In this document: in pieces, positions 34,384 through 42,341 of the stretch | Layout: the number at the start of each line of letters is the position of its first letter | Numbering within the stretch: the stretch's first letter is position 1 | Source of the DNA: Dyella terrae | GTDB lineage: Bacteria; Pseudomonadota; Gammaproteobacteria; Xanthomonadales; Rhodanobacteraceae | Assembly: GCF_022394535.1 (NCBI RefSeq) | Contig: NZ_CP089414.1 | Coordinates: forward strand, 2,480,001-2,544,000 | DNA: 64,000 bases | Reading direction: 5' to 3' | Program-made: the position numbers and the translations under genes | Notes under the pieces: generated by a model | What the model saw: the letters and a program-made list of their open reading frames with translations, nothing else | The model's database searches: none | What the model was told of the DNA's origin: nothing

Positions 34384-34611
34384 TTAGGAGAGAGCCGATC
34401 TGTGCGAATGGCTCTTTAGCGAAAGCCCCGTCAACGCCCCTATGACGGCGCAAGAACAACCCAAAAAACAGCCCATGTAACCCCAAAAGTAGCCCAACTC
34501 AAGTCCACTGTAAGGTTCGGAGGAGAAGCCTTTCCACGCGAAGTAGACTCCTAAAAACATGCCCAACGCGGCAAAGGTCAAACCGAGGGTGTAGCCGACT
34601 ATGTATTTCAT
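34384..34611 (-). CDS. Small membrane protein (cassette gene)
   Basis: 75 residues, two membrane helices (IVGYTLGLTFAALGMFLGVY and GCFLGCSCAVIGALTGLSL). AGGAGG-like sequence precedes the ATG. Between sites 4 and 5. Confidence 0.65.
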   Translation of the reverse strand: MKYIVGYTLGLTFAALGMFLGVYFAWKGFSSEPYSGLELGYFWGYMGCFLGCSCAVIGALTGLSLKSHSHRSALS

Positions 34612-34655
34612 AATTCCTCCGTGAACTACGACAAGCCAACACTACTTGAAGGGAA

Positions 34656-34669
34656 TGTCCGCTCCGGGT
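34656..34669 (+). repeat. Cassette hairpin site 5, left arm
   Basis: TGTCCGCTCCGGGT; the right arm GTCGCAAGCGGAC is at 34911-34923, separated by the miniature IS30 element. Confidence 0.8.
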
Positions 34670-34910
34670 TGCGATTTCAACCGGTCAACGCAACACCCCG
34701 ACACTGTGTCAGCAGAAGGTGCGTTGCCACGGCATCCAGGCTCAGATTCATCGCTCGCTGGCCAGCAGGCTGGAAGTACCTTAAATCCGGGGGTAATCCG
34801 ACCTATTGGCAAAGCAGAATCGTTAGAGAGGCTGCCAAGAATGAGTAGAGTATTGATATTCCACGAAAAACGATTTCATCAAAGTGTTGCGTTGACCGGT
34901 TGAATCCGCA
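34670..34910. mobile_element. Miniature IS30-derived element (MITE-like)
   Basis: About 241 bp. Perfect 21-bp inverted repeats TTCAACCGGTCAACGCAACA(C) at 34676-34696 and 34884-34904, extended outward with few mismatches. No transposase inside; the internal frames are not protein-like. It sits exactly between GGGT and GTCG of hairpin site 5, with GT duplicated, as with the full IS30 at 40356. Confidence 0.85.
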
Positions 34911-34923
34911 GTCGCAAGCGGAC
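34911..34923 (+). repeat. Cassette hairpin site 5, right arm
   Basis: GTCGCAAGCGGAC, partner of 34656-34669. Confidence 0.8.
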
Positions 34924-34930
34924 GGTTCGT

Positions 34931-35293
34931 CTAGCGTGCCATGAAGCACCCGACAGCATCACCCCGGACATTAAAGGTTACCGGCGGATTGCCCGAGTAT
35001 GCCAACACGAAGTTCCCTTGGGCGGGATCGAAATAGAGCTCGTAACCCTCTTGGTCATCGGCAACCAGGACGCACGACCGAATCTCGCACTCTGCCGTGC
35101 CCATCACCTGCTCATACGAGTCCCGGATTCTTATGTCGCGCCAGGCGGGCTGAACTAGCGAAGCTCGCATCGCGGCCAATTGGGCGCCCACCCACTCTTG
35201 GGACAGCGGTTGCCCGATCGCTTCGGGATGAATCTCGTAGACGTAGTTCTCAATCTCGTCTTCGACGGCAGTTCGCAGCGCAATCAGATCCAT
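34931..35293 (-). CDS. Hypothetical cytoplasmic protein (cassette gene)
   Basis: 120 residues, no signal or membrane segment. EWVGAQLAAMRASLVQPAWR and GYELYFDPAQGNFVLAYSGN are well formed, but I know no family. The stop is 8 bp from site 5 and the start 18 bp from site 6. Confidence 0.65.
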   Translation of the reverse strand: MDLIALRTAVEDEIENYVYEIHPEAIGQPLSQEWVGAQLAAMRASLVQPAWRDIRIRDSYEQVMGTAECEIRSCVLVADDQEGYELYFDPAQGNFVLAYSGNPPVTFNVRGDAVGCFMAR

Positions 35294-35310
35294 TCACCCC
35301 TCCGTTCTAA

Positions 35311-35335
35311 TGTCTGCTCTGGGTCGGAAGCGGAC
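35311..35335 (+). repeat. Cassette hairpin site 6
   Basis: TGTCTGCTCTGGGTCGGAAG then CGGAC. Confidence 0.8.
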
Positions 35336-35338
35336 GCA

Positions 35339-35578
35339 TCATTGCTCGCTCAACGCTCTCAGAAGAGCGGCCTTCAGTGATCCGTGAGCTTCCCTTTGAA
35401 TATCTGAAATTCGCCAGCCAAGTGCCGCCGGTTGCAATCGATAGGTCAGACGAACACGTCGATCAGCCTCAGGCGTGCACGTCTTTCCCGGTACACACGG
35501 CCCACTCATTTCGACCTTCACGACATGCGGGTCGATTGTGGCGTCGACGGTGACGTTATAGAAACCTGACGGATCCAT
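35339..35578 (-). pseudogene. Truncated DUF3828-like protein (cassette gene)
   Basis: 79 codons from the first ATG; the frame is open upstream to the preceding stop (YDPLWDS precedes MDPSGFYNVTVDAT), so the true N-terminus with any signal peptide seems lost. The remaining part (VRLTYRLQPAALGWRISDIQ) resembles the end of secreted DUF3828-type proteins, a weak match. No hairpin site separates it from the next gene, unlike the rest of the array, which suggests a deletion that fused two cassettes. Confidence 0.5.
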
Positions 35579-35642
35579 GCTGTCCCAGAGCGGGTCATAG
35601 CCGATCCAGTCGACGGCACAGTTTCCTCTCCCCAGAGTTTGG

Positions 35643-37064
35643 TTACCCGGAAACTAACTGAGAAACGAAGGGCTCAATCTTTGGATCAACGGGCGTAATC
35701 CATTCAGGATGCGCGTTACCCTGTTCGTCGGAGTTAACCAGCACGCCGTACAGATCCTTACCGTTGTACAAAACAATGATCTGCTGGCTCGTGCATTCGT
35801 GCGGCTTACAGGCCGAAAACATCACGAACCGTTCACCGCCAACGGATATGGACTTAGATGGCGATTGCACTCCATCTCCACAAGCAGAAATCCATTCTGG
35901 GCGCTGTTTTGAGGAAAGAATGGCCTCAAATTTCGTTTTGAAGAGCGGATCGCTTTTGCAAAGATCGAACATGTAGGCGCCGCTTGCATTAGTCATCCTT
36001 GATAGGGCCGCACTGCTTCTTGAGGTTTGGTCATCTTGAGTGACCTGTCCTGTCTGAACGATCTGTGAGAGCTCTGCCTTTTGGTCCGCATACCACTGCA
36101 CAAGGCATTCTCGGTCATGGCAGATTTTCTCACGGTAGTTCCACCGTGCCCTGGTGCGGTCCTTGAAGGCTGACTGGTCAGACGCTGCTGCCTTAGCCTG
36201 GGCATAAATGGCTGCCAGTTGCACATCCTCGGCAGCCAGCTCTGCGTCACTGCAGATCAGATGCTCGGCGTCGGACTTAGCCTTGGTGCAGTCGAAACTT
36301 GCAGGGAAGGTCTGCCCAACTGCCCCCTCTGTCGTTGTCGACGCAGTTCCGGTGGCCACAGGCGGAGCAGGAGTCGCAGGCGGAGCAGGCGCCGTAGGCG
36401 GCGCCGGTGCATCGCTGCGCGAGCAATCGAGGATCGGAGAACTAATAACCATCCCCTTGCCGCGGCACATGATTGAGACTTGCTCCCCTTTTCTCAGGGT
36501 AGCAAGTTGAGAAATGGCGGCCTTACTAAAGTTGGCGTGGACAGTTTGGTACTCATCAGTACCAAGTAGCTCAACATAAGGATCATCACTGAAATCCTTT
36601 GAAATACGCACCACGACACCATGGACGTAGATCCACTTATCCTTGTATTTCGTGTCTGCGAGCACTTCATTGGCCTGATACTCCCCGAAGAGCTGTGGCG
36701 CAGATATATCGATGATCTCAGGAGCTGGGGGAGCCAAACCATTTGGAGGCTCGGCACCACGAGCACCATCTTCGTGAGAACCAGCCCTCTGGCTGGCTGG
36801 GACGGAAGAGCTAGTGGTGTCCGAACGTGACGAAGGGGACGACCCGTCCCGAGAATAGAAAAGCACCGCCAAGACGGCCAATACCAAAGTGATCAGCACC
36901 GGTGCCATTGCCAAGCGTTTCTTGGGTGGCTCCACAAATTTGGTCGGGCTTGGTGTCCCCGCAGGCTTGAGCGGTAACGCCCCGTTTGGCCTTCCACACT
37001 TCGGGCAAGCCGGTGCTGCATCGCTGATCTGCGAATGACAGTCAGGACATTCAATAAGTGCCAT
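35643..37064 (-). CDS. Zinc-ribbon membrane protein with LprI-like and Ivy-like lysozyme-inhibitor domains
   Basis: 473 residues from the ATG at 37064. Order: zinc ribbon ALIECPDCHSQ/APACPKCGRP, membrane helix (MAPVLITLVLAVLAVLFYS), OB-fold tRNA_anti-like domain (WIYVHGVVVRISKDFSDDPY), Pro-rich linker, LprI-type Cys domain (FDCTKAKSDAEHLICSDAEL, CHDRECLVQWYADQ), and a C-terminal Ivy-like domain (YMFDLCKSDPLFKTKFEAIL, FSACKPHECTSQQIIVLYNG). CKPHEC is the lysozyme-contacting loop of Ivy (known). The enzyme-inhibiting part should face the periplasm. Probably protects peptidoglycan against lysozyme. An extended start at 37163 is less likely. Confidence 0.8.
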   Translation of the reverse strand: MALIECPDCHSQISDAAPACPKCGRPNGALPLKPAGTPSPTKFVEPPKKRLAMAPVLITLVLAVLAVLFYSRDGSSPSSRSDTTSSSVPASQRAGSHEDGARGAEPPNGLAPPAPEIIDISAPQLFGEYQANEVLADTKYKDKWIYVHGVVVRISKDFSDDPYVELLGTDEYQTVHANFSKAAISQLATLRKGEQVSIMCRGKGMVISSPILDCSRSDAPAPPTAPAPPATPAPPVATGTASTTTEGAVGQTFPASFDCTKAKSDAEHLICSDAELAAEDVQLAAIYAQAKAAASDQSAFKDRTRARWNYREKICHDRECLVQWYADQKAELSQIVQTGQVTQDDQTSRSSAALSRMTNASGAYMFDLCKSDPLFKTKFEAILSSKQRPEWISACGDGVQSPSKSISVGGERFVMFSACKPHECTSQQIIVLYNGKDLYGVLVNSDEQGNAHPEWITPVDPKIEPFVSQLVSG

Positions 37065-37466
37065 GAGACCTCTCCCCTTCCCCTGGTGCAACAACCTGAC
37101 GAATATCCCTCGGCTGCCGATTATTGCCGCAGAGCAGGCAGCATTCGGTTGAAGAATAAGCAAAGGTCTAGCACTTTCATAGCGTGGAGCAATGTGGTGC
37201 CGTAAGGTCCGTATATGGACTCCTCCCCTTTGCCAAGCATCCCCTAGCTCTGGCGTCCGTGTCGACTGCCTACGTATATCCGGCCTCTAAACGCTGCACC
37301 GTCAGGCGGTGCCGGGCCACGATGAGCTAGTCGCGCGTCGGCGCCCAATCGCTATGGCGTGCTCTGAGCACACGGACCTTTCAGGGTTTTGCCGACGCCG
37401 GTCCGACCGGTACGTCATCACTCGGGGGCTTCGCAATCGTTGAAGAGATGCTTTCGGACGTTCCTC
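37065..37466. other. Gap upstream of the lysozyme-inhibitor gene and left end of IS110 copy 1
   Basis: No gene supported. Probably holds the promoter of the 473-residue protein and, near 37430, the left end of the IS110-family element. No hairpin site is present here. Confidence 0.45.
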
Positions 37467-38498
37467 TCAGGCGGCCGCCAGCGCCGGTTGGTAGTTGGTG
37501 CCATGGCGTAGCATGGCCCAGGCCATGCGCGCCGTTTTGTTGGCCATCGCCACACAGGCCACATTCGGATGGGCGCGGGCGGAGAGGCGGGTGACCCAGC
37601 GGCTCAACGAGTCGTCGTGGCACGGCGCCGTCCGCAGCATCGCGCGGGCGCCATGCACCAGTAACGATCTGACGTAGGTATCACCGCGCTTACTGATGCC
37701 CAACAGACGATCCTTACCGCCGGAGCTGTGCTGCCGTGGCGTCAGCCCCAATGACGCGGCCATCTGCCTGCCGTTGGCAAACTGTTTGGCATCGCCCACG
37801 CACGCGATCAGTGCGGTGGCGACCACGGGGCCAACACCACGCAACTGTTGCAGCCGACGCGCATCGAGGTTGGCCTTGGCCGCTTCGTTGATTTGGCCGT
37901 CCAGTTCTACGATGCGAACGTCCAGCATGCGGAGGTCTCGCCATAGCCCTTCGAGCAGTTGCCGGAAGCGCATGCTAAGGCCGTTGTCAGCGTCCTCGAG
38001 CCACGCAGGGATCGCATGCCGCAGCGACGACATGTCCTTGGATGCCACCAACCCGTATTCCGCGACCAGGCCGCGGATCTGATTGCCCTTCGCGGTGCGT
38101 TGCTCCACCAAGCTCGATCGCACCCGGTGCATCGCCTGCAGATCCTGTTGGTCGATGCTCTTCACGCTCACAAAGCGCATGCTCGGCCGACTCATCGCCT
38201 CGCAGATCGCTTCGGCGTCATTGGCATCGTTCTTGTTGCTCTTTACATACGGCTTCACGAACTGCGGCGCTATCAGCTTCACGCGAAAACCACGCGCCTG
38301 CAGTTCGCGCGCCCAGTGGTGCGCACCACCGCAGGCTTCCATGCCGACCACACATCCCGGCTCGGCCACCTCCGAGACGGCCTTCAACCAACGATCTCGC
38401 GACAAGCGGCGACGCCATACCGGTTGCTCGTGTCGATCGACCCCGTGGACCTGGAAGACCTGCTTGGCCACGTCGACTCCAATGCGCGTAAGCTTCAT
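37467..38498 (-). CDS. IS110/IS1111-family transposase, copy 1
   Basis: 343 residues from the ATG at 38498. DEDD N-terminal domain (MKLTRIGVDVAKQVFQVHGV, GMEACGGAHHWAREL, KNDANDAEAICEA) and Transposase_20 C-terminal domain (LQQLRGVGPVVATALIACVG, MAASLGLTPRQHSSGGKDRL). RNA-guided/site-specific type of transposase; elements of this group commonly insert into hairpins. Appears intact. Hairpin site 7 lies about 85 bp to the right. Confidence 0.92.
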   Translation of the reverse strand: MKLTRIGVDVAKQVFQVHGVDRHEQPVWRRRLSRDRWLKAVSEVAEPGCVVGMEACGGAHHWARELQARGFRVKLIAPQFVKPYVKSNKNDANDAEAICEAMSRPSMRFVSVKSIDQQDLQAMHRVRSSLVEQRTAKGNQIRGLVAEYGLVASKDMSSLRHAIPAWLEDADNGLSMRFRQLLEGLWRDLRMLDVRIVELDGQINEAAKANLDARRLQQLRGVGPVVATALIACVGDAKQFANGRQMAASLGLTPRQHSSGGKDRLLGISKRGDTYVRSLLVHGARAMLRTAPCHDDSLSRWVTRLSARAHPNVACVAMANKTARMAWAMLRHGTNYQPALAAA

Positions 38499-38583
38499 GG
38501 GTGGACTCCTCTTCGCCAACGACTGGTTCAATCGCTTCCAGTCTGGCACTTGATGCCGAAGACGGAGAGGAGGCCATCTCATT

Positions 38584-38603
38584 GCTTCGGGTCGGAAGCG
38601 GAC
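38584..38603 (+). repeat. Cassette hairpin site 7 (left arm degraded)
   Basis: GCTTCGGGTCGGAAGCGGAC; the outer part of the left arm is missing, probably through the IS110 insertion. Confidence 0.65.
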
Positions 38604-38623
38604 GTCCGCCCAGACAGCCCATC

Positions 38624-38974
38624 TCATCCAAGGATGGCCCCTTCTATGAGAGCACGATCCCAGCCTTCGCTGTTCATGCATTGCATGATCTTTCCCTCTG
38701 CCTCGTCCGATGGACTGAACCAGTGGGAAGTCTGCTCAAGCTTGTCCAAGCACTTTTTCAAGCTAGCGGACGCTTGATCGTTTTCACAATTCTCCGTATG
38801 CCCAAAAATGGGCGAGCCCTTCTTCACCCAGCAGAATTTCGCATGTGGAGGGTCGAGCATATGCGCGCCCGCCACTGCATACGGATTCAACGACGCGCAC
38901 CCCGCGTTGACACTAACTAGCGCTGTCATGCCTGCCGCACAGACCGTTTTCAGGAAGCCGCTTGAAAAGGTCAC
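38624..38974 (-). CDS. Small lipoprotein (cassette gene)
   Basis: 116 residues; lipobox NAGC (GMTALVSVNAGC). The mature part has four Cys (KFCWVKKG, ENCEND, KKCLDK, QCMNSEGW) that may form disulfides. No family known. Between sites 7 and 8. Confidence 0.65.
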   Translation of the reverse strand: MTFSSGFLKTVCAAGMTALVSVNAGCASLNPYAVAGAHMLDPPHAKFCWVKKGSPIFGHTENCENDQASASLKKCLDKLEQTSHWFSPSDEAEGKIMQCMNSEGWDRALIEGAILG

Positions 38975-39014
38975 GTCGCCCTGCTCCTTTGGGTAGTGCC
39001 TGGCAATATGGGGG

Positions 39015-39040
39015 TGTCCGCTTCGGGTCGGAAGCGGACA
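39015..39040 (+). repeat. Cassette hairpin site 8
   Basis: TGTCCGCTTCGGGTCGGAAG then CGGACA; identical to site 1. Confidence 0.85.
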
Positions 39041-39046
39041 GTTTCA

Positions 39047-39487
39047 CTATTTGCCGGCTTCCGATTTTTCTGTACCGTTCTCTTTGGATTCACAGAATTT
39101 CAAACCATCCATCAGAAACGGCGCCGAGCTAAAAAGTTTCGGATCAGGATGAGATGCCACATAAGAAGCCGCGCCAGATAGCGCGCTCTTTTCCTTCCCG
39201 GTGCACTGAACATACGTTTTTGCTACCGACAAGGCACCCAATTGAACGAGAGCCGATCGCAGTTGAATAGCCAGCTGATGCTGCGCGAGGTCTGGATCAT
39301 TATTTTCCAGCGCAACCATGGAAGATCTGACTTCGGATAGCGCTTCGTGAGCGTTATTACCTTCCGCTATCGCTCCGATGGTTCTCGCACCAACTCCGAT
39401 CCCTGCGTAAAAGCCGGCGGCGGCACTTCCTGCGAGTGCCAACATCGCAGCCACGGACCATAGTGCAATCTTTGCGCCCTTTCGCAT
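39047..39487 (-). CDS. Exported or anchored small protein (cassette gene)
   Basis: 146 residues; N-terminal hydrophobic segment ALWSVAAMLALAGSAAAGFY acts as signal or anchor. The rest is helical (LAQHQLAIQLRSALVQLGAL) with two Cys. Unknown family. Between sites 8 and 9. Confidence 0.65.
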   Translation of the reverse strand: MRKGAKIALWSVAAMLALAGSAAAGFYAGIGVGARTIGAIAEGNNAHEALSEVRSSMVALENNDPDLAQHQLAIQLRSALVQLGALSVAKTYVQCTGKEKSALSGAASYVASHPDPKLFSSAPFLMDGLKFCESKENGTEKSEAGK

Positions 39488-39548
39488 GATGCTCCTTATG
39501 TATCTTCACTCGGGGATACCCTGAGTTTAGAACTCGTCCTGTTGGTCA

Positions 39549-39574
39549 TGTCCGCTACGGGTCGAAAGCAGGCA
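39549..39574 (+). repeat. Cassette hairpin site 9
   Basis: TGTCCGCTACGGGTCGAAAG then CAGGCA; arms partly decayed. Confidence 0.7.
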
Positions 39575-39585
39575 CTTGATCCAAA

Positions 39586-40029
39586 CTAGATCGGGTCGAA
39601 TTCGGTGCGATTCGCCGCGACAAACGAACACAAACATTCCCAAACCGAAGCATCACGGCAGATCGCATCACTTAAGAATTTGAGCTGTTGCAAACCTTTG
39701 CCTGTCTCGTCCATCAGAAACAACTCTCGCTTCGCCTCGTGCATATGAGGGTCGCTGATGCCAAAGAGGCGAGAGGAGCGGTCTATGCAATTGGCTGCAG
39801 AGCTTGCACCAATCCTTGCGTAGGCCTCGACGAACTCATCGTAAGCGGGTTGTCCATCAAAGTCCTTGAGGTAGAAATACTCAAGGCCACCATTGTCAAT
39901 GATGCCCTGGGCACTGTAGACCATTACAAAGGTCCGCAATGCTACCGAGAGAGAGCTTAGATCCCCGCCGGCATCTTTGAGCCGGGCAAAGGCCGCATCA
40001 CTGGCAAAATTCAATACATCCGTATCCAT
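39586..40029 (-). CDS. DUF4375/DMP19-like protein (cassette gene)
   Basis: 147 residues from the ATG at 40029. The helical core with IIDNGGLEYFYLKDFDGQPA is the characteristic element of the DMP19-like DUF4375 family; some members are DNA mimics, the rest unknown. Between sites 9 and 10. Confidence 0.7.
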   Translation of the reverse strand: MDTDVLNFASDAAFARLKDAGGDLSSLSVALRTFVMVYSAQGIIDNGGLEYFYLKDFDGQPAYDEFVEAYARIGASSAANCIDRSSRLFGISDPHMHEAKRELFLMDETGKGLQQLKFLSDAICRDASVWECLCSFVAANRTEFDPI

Positions 40030-40050
40030 GGATATTCCTTCGTGACACAC

Positions 40051-40074
40051 GTCCGCTTCGGGTCGGAAGCTGAC
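40051..40074 (+). repeat. Cassette hairpin site 10
   Basis: GTCCGCTTCGGGTCGGAAGC then TGAC; one mismatch in the right arm. Confidence 0.75.
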
Positions 40075-40088
40075 TCTCAAGCTATTGG

Positions 40089-40313
40089 TCAACTCGCCTT
40101 GACCACGATTAGGTCTACATCATCACCTAACCCCGAAAGCCTGTCGGCTAGGTGCACATGGTCAAAGCTGTGGCTTTCCATCTCATCCGCCAATTCAGCG
40201 AGCACCCTGGCAATCGCCCTGAGCTCGGTCGGGTTCGTCAGGATGCTGGCTTCCACGAGCCGCATGGGCCGCTCCTGCTCTTTGTTCCCTTCCTCGTATC
40301 CAAACAGCTTCAT
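40089..40313 (-). CDS. Imm32-like immunity protein (cassette gene)
   Basis: 74 residues from the ATG at 40313. MKLFGYEEGN, RLVEASILTNPTELRAIARV, LAELADEMESHSFDHVHLAD match the immunity family Imm32 found beside polymorphic toxins. No toxin is adjacent; it is the only gene between sites 10 and 11, hence an orphan immunity gene. Confidence 0.7.
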   Translation of the reverse strand: MKLFGYEEGNKEQERPMRLVEASILTNPTELRAIARVLAELADEMESHSFDHVHLADRLSGLGDDVDLIVVKAS

Positions 40314-40341
40314 GCCGCCCTCGATTCGCAATTTTCCGAAC

Positions 40342-40355
40342 TGTCCACTCTGGGT
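40342..40355 (+). repeat. Cassette hairpin site 11, left arm
   Basis: TGTCCACTCTGGGT, directly followed by the IS30 inverted repeat; the right arm is at 41585-41597. Confidence 0.75.
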
Positions 40356-41584
40356 GGCGGCCTCAACCGGTCGATGCAACAGCTTGTTGAAATCGTTCGG
40401 CCGGTGTTTCGAAGCCTAACGTTTCTCGCGGTCGTTCGTTCAACTCTCTCGCAACTGCATTGAGCTTGGCCTGCGTGATACCCGACGGATCCATGCCCTT
40501 GGGAAAATACTGCCTGAGCAGTCCGTTGGTGTTCTCGTTGGAGCCACGTTGCCACGGATGGTACGGGTCACAAAAGTAGACCTGGATATCGGTGGCCAAG
40601 GTAAAACGACGATGGTCCGCCATCTCCGAGCCGCGGTCCCACGTCAGCGATTTGTACAGCTCCCGAGGCAGCTTGTGTGCGTGCTTGATCAACGCATTGA
40701 TCACTGTCTCGGTGTCACGCCGATCCACCTTGACCAGCATGACGTAACGCGTGTGCCGTTCGACCAGCGTGGCGATCTGACTGGTCTTGTTGCCAAAGAG
40801 CAAGTCACCTTCCCAGTGACCGGGCACGGCGCGATCCTCGACACACGCCGGTCGCTCACTGATGGAGACGGTGCCAGTGATCCTGCCGTGGTCGTCGGTC
40901 TTTTGCGTGTGATGGCGCGAACGGCGCATTGCGCGCGATCGCCGAAGATGCGCGAGAAGCTCCTTTTTCAGGGCTCCGCGGGATTGGATGTAAAGCGTGC
41001 GATAGATCGTCTCGTGTGACACCTGACAGCTCGACTCGTCGGGATAAGAGAGCTTCAACCATCCAGCAATCTGCTGCGGCGCCCAATGGTGCTGGAGCTT
41101 GGCCGCCACGCATCGCGCCAAGAGCCGATGCGTGGACAGCTTACAGCGCTTAGGGCGTCGCGCTCTGGCCCAGGCCGCCTCGTCCGCCTGGCTGGCACGG
41201 TACGCCGCCGCGCCGCCGTTGCGGGCAATCTCACGACTAATGGTCGAGGGCGCGCGCCGCAGTGACATGGCAATGGTGCGGACGGAATGAGCGGTGACCA
41301 GCCCGCGTGAAATGACCTCACGCTCGGCTAAGGTCAAAGCCCGTGCCGACCGATGACGCAACGGTGGACGGATGCCGCCGGACGCGGCGAGAATCTCGCG
41401 AACCGACGAGTGGTGCCGATCAAACAGCCGTGCGATCTGATGCAGCGACTCACCGCGCTGCCAACGATCCCACATCTGCGACTTCTGGTTTTCCGTGTAA
41501 TAGATTCGAGTGCGGTGCTTCATGGGCAACACTCCTGCTGCTTGCACAGTCGTCAGTGTGTTGCATCGACCGGTTGAGGCCGCC
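40356..41584 (-). mobile_element. IS30-family element 2 (complete)
   Basis: 1229 bp with perfect 26-bp inverted repeats (GGCGGCCTCAACCGGTCGAT then GCAACA at 40356-40381; complement at 41559-41584). GT is present on both sides (…GGGT | GTCGG…), a 2-bp duplication as usual for IS30. Inserted in the loop of hairpin site 11. Confidence 0.92.
40363..41523 (-). CDS. IS30-family transposase
   Basis: 386 residues from the ATG at 41523. Two N-terminal HTH parts (MWDRWQRGESLHQIARLFDR; TIAMSLRRAPSTISREIARN) and DDE domain (VPGHWEGDLLFGNK, SLTWDRGSE, GSNENTNGLLRQYFPKG). The stop codon lies inside the left inverted repeat. Appears functional. Confidence 0.95.
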   Translation of the reverse strand: MKHRTRIYYTENQKSQMWDRWQRGESLHQIARLFDRHHSSVREILAASGGIRPPLRHRSARALTLAEREVISRGLVTAHSVRTIAMSLRRAPSTISREIARNGGAAAYRASQADEAAWARARRPKRCKLSTHRLLARCVAAKLQHHWAPQQIAGWLKLSYPDESSCQVSHETIYRTLYIQSRGALKKELLAHLRRSRAMRRSRHHTQKTDDHGRITGTVSISERPACVEDRAVPGHWEGDLLFGNKTSQIATLVERHTRYVMLVKVDRRDTETVINALIKHAHKLPRELYKSLTWDRGSEMADHRRFTLATDIQVYFCDPYHPWQRGSNENTNGLLRQYFPKGMDPSGITQAKLNAVARELNERPRETLGFETPAERFQQAVASTG

Positions 41585-41597
41585 GTCGGAAGCGGAC
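41585..41597 (+). repeat. Cassette hairpin site 11, right arm
   Basis: GTCGGAAGCGGAC; ends 3 bp before the stop of the next gene. Confidence 0.75.
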
Positions 41598-41600
41598 GTT

Positions 41601-41942
41601 TCATCGTTTCTGTGGCGCGCATCCCCATCCGTCATAGCCCACGCCAAATAGTTGGGCTACGCACCCCATGAACCCAGACACGGACAGAATCAGATTCTGT
41701 TGAACGGACATATACAGGGCAGCGTTAACACTGTGTTCTCCGTTGCTCAACTGCACGACGGCGACAGCAAAGTTATGATCGTTCAAGAAGCCGGCGACGA
41801 TCTCTGCCTTTTCCTTCGTATCGGCGCGGAATTTGAAGTCGACGTCGCGAGGGATGCTGAAGTCATCCCCATGACGATCCAACGTCCTCAGTACGTCCGT
41901 GTCGGCAGCAGCACCATCCATCAAGATTTTGACCACAGACAT
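41601..41942 (-). CDS. RraB-like protein (cassette gene)
   Basis: 113 residues from the ATG at 41942. DTDVLRTLDRHGDDFSIPRD and the C-terminal FGVGYDGWGC fit the RraB/DUF695 fold; RraB inhibits RNase E in E. coli. A true RNase E inhibitor role is uncertain for this short member. Between sites 11 and 12. Confidence 0.7.
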   Translation of the reverse strand: MSVVKILMDGAAADTDVLRTLDRHGDDFSIPRDVDFKFRADTKEKAEIVAGFLNDHNFAVAVVQLSNGEHSVNAALYMSVQQNLILSVSGFMGCVAQLFGVGYDGWGCAPQKR

Positions 41943-42006
41943 CCTATCGCTCCCTTTTCCATTGTCGAATCGACATTTTTGCCCGTTGTTCACTCAAATA
42001 CGTAAG

Positions 42007-42032
42007 GTGTGCTTTGGGTCGGAAGCGGACAC
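42007..42032 (+). repeat. Cassette hairpin site 12
   Basis: GTGTGCTTTGGGTCGGAAGC then GGACAC; one mismatched pair. Confidence 0.75.
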
Positions 42033-42045
42033 TCGTCTCTGATGA

Positions 42046-42297
42046 CTACTGTGAGAAATTCAGCGCAAGTCGTACGAAAAATGGCACGGCAAGCGCTATG
42101 CAGAAAGCAACCCACAACCGTGTTCGGCTTGGAACAATCGCCAGGATCAAAAACATCGCCCCGCAGTCGTAAGCGGAAGACATGATTGACTGGTGGTGCC
42201 TACTCCAAAACCAAGCAACCAACAAGTAAGCAACTGCGAGGCACGCGATGCCCAGGCGTTGTCGCCAACGTAGGTTCCATTCCCGCGCCATCCCCAT
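42046..42297 (-). CDS. Small membrane protein (cassette gene)
   Basis: 83 residues with about three membrane helices (LGIACLAVAYLLVAWFW, SAYDCGAMFLILAIV, LWVAFCIALAVPFFV). Unknown family. Between sites 12 and 13. Confidence 0.6.
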   Translation of the reverse strand: MGMAREWNLRWRQRLGIACLAVAYLLVAWFWSRHHQSIMSSAYDCGAMFLILAIVPSRTRLWVAFCIALAVPFFVRLALNFSQ

Positions 42298-42332
42298 GCC
42301 GCCCCTCGCCCAAACCCAATCAAATATCGCAA

Positions 42333-42341
42333 TGTCCGCTT
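42333..42341 (+). repeat. Cassette hairpin site 13, left arm
   Basis: TGTCCGCTT; the right part CGGGTCGAAAGCGGACA is at 43885-43901, separated by IS110 copy 2. Confidence 0.7.
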
